Shown piece after piece: positions 60,640 through 64,000 of a stretch of DNA of 64,000 nucleotides. A model generated the notes under the pieces. That model was not told the DNA's origin. It worked only from the letters and a program-made list of their open reading frames with translations, and made no database searches. The position numbers and the translations under genes are program-made. Where the stretch lies: the NCBI GenBank assembly GCA_949317995.1, contig OX439039.1, positions 16,483,282 to 16,547,281 of the forward strand, in the 5' to 3' direction. Origin of the DNA: Acholoe squamosa (taxonomy: Eukaryota > Annelida > Polychaeta > Phyllodocida > Polynoidae). Numbering within the stretch: the first letter of the stretch is position 1; every line of letters begins with the position of its first letter.

Positions 60640-60741
60640 CCTACACATTTGTGACGCGATCTGTGAAAAGGGGGCTTTATGCAGAGGGTCCCGAGAAAAT
60701 AGATGATATGTTATCTTATATCACAGACAAAGCCAAAAAAA
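60640..60741 (+). CDS. Weak exon candidate
   Basis: A frame reading SVKRGLYAEGPEKIDDML and on to TDKAKKK has protein-like composition and ends at a donor-like AAAAAG|GTGTGT. No convincing acceptor lies in front, and I know no matching family. Listed only because it stands out from the surrounding low-quality frames. Confidence 0.15.
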
Positions 60742-60799
60742 AGGTGTGTTTCCAGGTGTGTTGTAATACATGTACCGTAAATTCTCTCTTATAAGGGGC

Positions 60800-61930
60800 C
60801 ATGCACATATGACGTCATCGCTAAGGGATGTGTGAGTGTTTGGCTTTTGATGACAGACTGAAATAAAACAGGAAGGGGGGGTGGAGTCTGAGGATTGATA
60901 ATATTTTTCTAGGTGAAAGTCCAGCGTCTTGAACCTACTGGGAAACCAGTGGCCTAATCCCCTACATAACTAAGGGTCGGGGGGGGGGCGCAAGTGTACC
61001 AGTTTGAAAGGGAGAACCAGAACTATGCATGAAAAATCAGCCTTATCTGGGACCCTATCATTACACAAGGGAAGCCCATTGAAAATCTTATGTCTGAGTG
61101 CAACCTTAGGACCCTGACCTGGGCTACATTTTGTTTTTTACAGCTTACAAATTGGACCATCATGAAAGAATATACAGTCTTAGTCAGTCAGGTTTTTATT
61201 GTTCTGCAAAAAAAAAAAAAAAAAGAAAAAATCGGCCCTGTTTTGCTAGTGTCAATGGACCATTCTCTGTATTATTATTATTTTTTATATTTACTAATTT
61301 CTTCGCCATATAAAACCTAGGCTCTGCTCACGATCCATACTCAACAATCTCCTGTATTCCCCAACAGGAACCAGGATCCATAAGTTTTCACGAACTGACT
61401 TCCTCCATGAGACTCTGTGACATAATGTAGACGGATGTAATAACATTCCAATCATATCTACACCAACACAGCCCCGCTGGAGGATGTGGGATCCACCTGT
61501 GGTGCCATATTTGGAATGAGAGGATATTTCACAATCTCCTCTCAATCCTCATCAACATGATTAACCCACAGGTGGCAATCTCTCCCTATGACACGTATCT
61601 CTATTTCATTGAGCCACATGTATAGAATATTTCACAATACTGTGAGCTGCTCAAGCCCTTCATTTAAAGGCAGATTGAGCAGCTCCCAACTTACACCTTA
61701 CACCTATACCTAGAACCTACGACAGGTTGAGCTATAGGATCGAAGGCAGAGCTTAGATCTTGGCGAGTGTTATCATTGTTACCACCTTTATGAAACACTC
61801 ATGTCAGCTATGCAATAAAAGGATCAAATGAACTTCCCTGGATTCCGTGTATATTCACTTCACCACATGTAACCGTCCGTTGACACGATGGTGGATGAAC
61901 CCTCCAAGAATATCCCACTACCAACCTCTC
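60800..61930. other. Spacer, possibly holding the LTR of the next retroelement
   Basis: Contains a G-run near 60,979 and an A-run near 61,209. AATAAA at 61,814 followed by the gag start at 61,938 would suit the end of an LTR, but with no second copy in the window the LTR cannot be delimited. Confidence 0.35.
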
Positions 61931-61937
61931 ATTAAAC

Positions 61938-64000
61938 ATGAGCAATAGTGAGACATCACCTAAGGAGCCAGCTTCAGAACAACGCACCTTTACATCACCG
62001 GGGCTAGACGCGCCCAACCAATCCACAAGTGATACTACACATCACCTCCAGAGGCAAAACTTCATCTCCAGACGCATTGACATTGGATCCAGTTTTACCT
62101 ATAGCACTGCAGGCCCACGTATTACAACCTGTGAGTACCGGTATTGAGCAATTTTCCTCGACAATAGTGGACCACAGTACTGGAGCACACACCAGTACGC
62201 CAGTATCACTACCTGCACCAGGATTAGACATCACCTTACCTGGTTACTCACAAGTAAATTCACCGCCACTAAGACTTTCTGGTATAACTAGCCCAGCCTC
62301 TTAAGTACCAGTGGACAATACGCAGGACCACTTGTACCTCGATCCACACCTGGAGGATAGACCACCAGAGCTTCAAGCTACCCTCCAGGATATCATTCCC
62401 CCACAACCCACCACACCTAGTGCAGCTGCATCTGCAGCACAAACTAACCCAGGTGTGACTTCACATAAACCACCAGTTTGTGAGGAGCCAGTGGTTGTGG
62501 ACACAGACTCTGACGCTTCCCTAGGTGGAGAGCAGCCTATGAAAACGGTGTAGGCAGGGTTTCCAATAATGACTCTGGACACCCGGTAGGAGACAATCCA
62601 AACTTCTCACTCAACATCAACAGACTATTGGATGAGTGGCTTGACTCTACTGTTACCCAGCCTAACCGATACCAATCCACTTCTGAAGAGGAGGACCTGT
62701 ACCCCCCACCTGTGTACACACCTATACAGCCACTTAGGACCAGGTCAGTGGACTCACCATCCAGACAAGGCTCTAGATTTAGAAGGAGGGCCCAATCAAG
62801 TTCACCCACTAGAAGAAGAACCCCCACTGGTTACAGACTGCTGAGGCGTGTGGACGGAGCTACAAGCAGGTCTCACCTCGTAGCTACATCCCCGCTGCTC
62901 AATAGAGGCAATAGGACGCCCTACAACTCACCTCACCTTATCATTTCACCTGGGGAAGATACTGAAGTGACTTTTCCCCACCGACCTAATATGGCAATGT
63001 CCCGAGGTCAGCCCCCTCAGTACGACCAGGAGGACAAGAGGAGAAGTCTTGTCAGGGACTGTACTAATGCCATCAGTGAATCTCTCTCTGAGCTATTAGC
63101 CAAACACGTGAACACCCTATCCACTGAGATTAAAAATCATGGACAGGAACACTCAGGTCAGTTGGCTAGAGTACACCTCAGGTTAGATGACATGGAACGT
63201 TGGAAGGAACATATGGAAAGTAACACCGCTCACAACTTCAGGCAGGCAGAACAAGGCAATATGGAAGTTCTCAGAAGATCCGAGGATTTCACTTACCAAA
63301 TGACTGACCAGCTTAGCAGAAACATGGACTCAATGAGGCTTGACCTCATGAGAGCTATTCAAAGCCAGTCTACCAGCGCCAACGCCACTAGCTCCAACCA
63401 AACTAACACTAGCACCCAGGGCAATTTAGGACCCATACAGTCCACCCCCCCCCCTACCCCACGGTACCTAATAACAGCCCCGGCCATAATGACATGACAG
63501 GGACAAGTCTGAGCCCACCACAGGCCTTCATGGACAGCAGTAACCAGAACACAGCCGCCGCTCCTTCAACCTCCCATGAATCATACCATTCTCCAGCAGC
63601 CAGTGCACCGAAAGCCCACCAGGGGGCGACAGCGTCATATAACACAGCGCCTAATCCAAGTCAACATTGTGGCCATGTGGTTAATGGTGTTTACAGCCCC
63701 CAGGGACAGACAAATAACCACTCTGGGCTACCATACCCTCCTAGGTATCCCCACATAGCGCACTCCACACCGGTAGCGCACCAGGGAGGATATCATGGCG
63801 CTGAGTATCCCAGACCTTCCCCCAGTGGTTTGGACGGCGACAAGGTCACATCTGCCCAGTTAGGCTCATTTAACAAGCCTGAACCCTTTGATAAACCGAC
63901 GCCCTACAGGTCTGCAGCAAAATTTCTGACTGAATTCAAATTTTTCATAAGGAATGTGCATGCCAAAAGGCCGGACCTACATGCAACTTGCCTGTACACC
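61938..64000 (+). pseudogene. Gag region of a second retrotransposon, partial
   Basis: From ATG 61,938 a Pro/Ser/Thr-rich protein is read in several registers: 61,938 to about 62,030; then another frame with TAA at 62,302-62,304 and a shift near 62,530; then 62,540-63,450 with a coiled-coil-like stretch (ISESLSELLAKHVNTLSTEI and following). After a C-run near 63,447 the register changes again and stays open to the window end, reaching GSFNKPEPFDKPTPYRSAAK and FLTEFKFFIRNV, which has the look of the start of a retrotransposon capsid. Pol would lie beyond the window. It is unlike the gag of the 22-33 kb element. Confidence 0.6.

Overview
The window looks like animal nuclear DNA, most likely from a marine invertebrate; the phylum cannot be fixed from the sequence. 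The evidence is eukaryotic: long AT-rich gene-poor stretches, GT/AG splice signals, many retroelements and MITEs, a tRNA-headed SINE, and one coding exon resembling an animal two-membrane-helix channel auxiliary subunit. Nothing suggests a bacterial or organellar origin. Almost every long reading frame belongs to a mobile element, and nearly all of these are broken.

Layout. 1-5.0 kb: a minus-strand relic of a protein-primed family B DNA polymerase of the Polinton/adintovirus-like kind, followed by an unidentified cysteine-rich minus-strand reading frame and a 158-bp hairpin with AATAAA in both arms. About 5.9-22.1 kb and 33.7-55.5 kb: diverged copies of one long DNA segment recurring in the same order. 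The clearest spacing is about 14 kb (33.76 to 47.95 kb). The copies act as natural alignments, so insertions in one can be dated and delimited against another. One copy carries the channel-subunit exon (54.2-54.9 kb, minus strand); another (39.7-40.4 kb) keeps only its flanks and a remnant.

22,133-33,712: an 11.58-kb Ty3/gypsy-type LTR retrotransposon inserted in an AT microsatellite, with 396-bp LTRs differing at about 8 positions. It has gag, protease, reverse transcriptase, RNase H and integrase in the usual order, all with stops or frameshifts. Downstream of integrase is about 5.4 kb of extra sequence: an AT-rich spacer, a basic Pro/Arg/Ser-rich frame (ORF-A), a TATA/GC-box-like stretch, and a long frame (ORF-B, about 840 codons with breaks) starting with two C2H2-like zinc fingers. 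ORF-B is the most unusual item in the window.

Other mobile DNA: two TA-flanked non-autonomous DNA transposons (37,597-38,754 and 52,444-53,317) confirmed by empty sites in other duplicon copies; a TTAA-flanked MITE nested in a LINE reverse-transcriptase relic (42.6-43.7 kb); a LINE 3' end (49.15-50.5 kb); a MITE at 34.8 kb; a near-perfect foldback at 59.3 kb; a SINE at 56.2 kb. From 61.9 kb to the right edge lies the gag region of a second retroelement, cut by the window end. Only the 54-kb exon is a reasonable candidate for a host gene.
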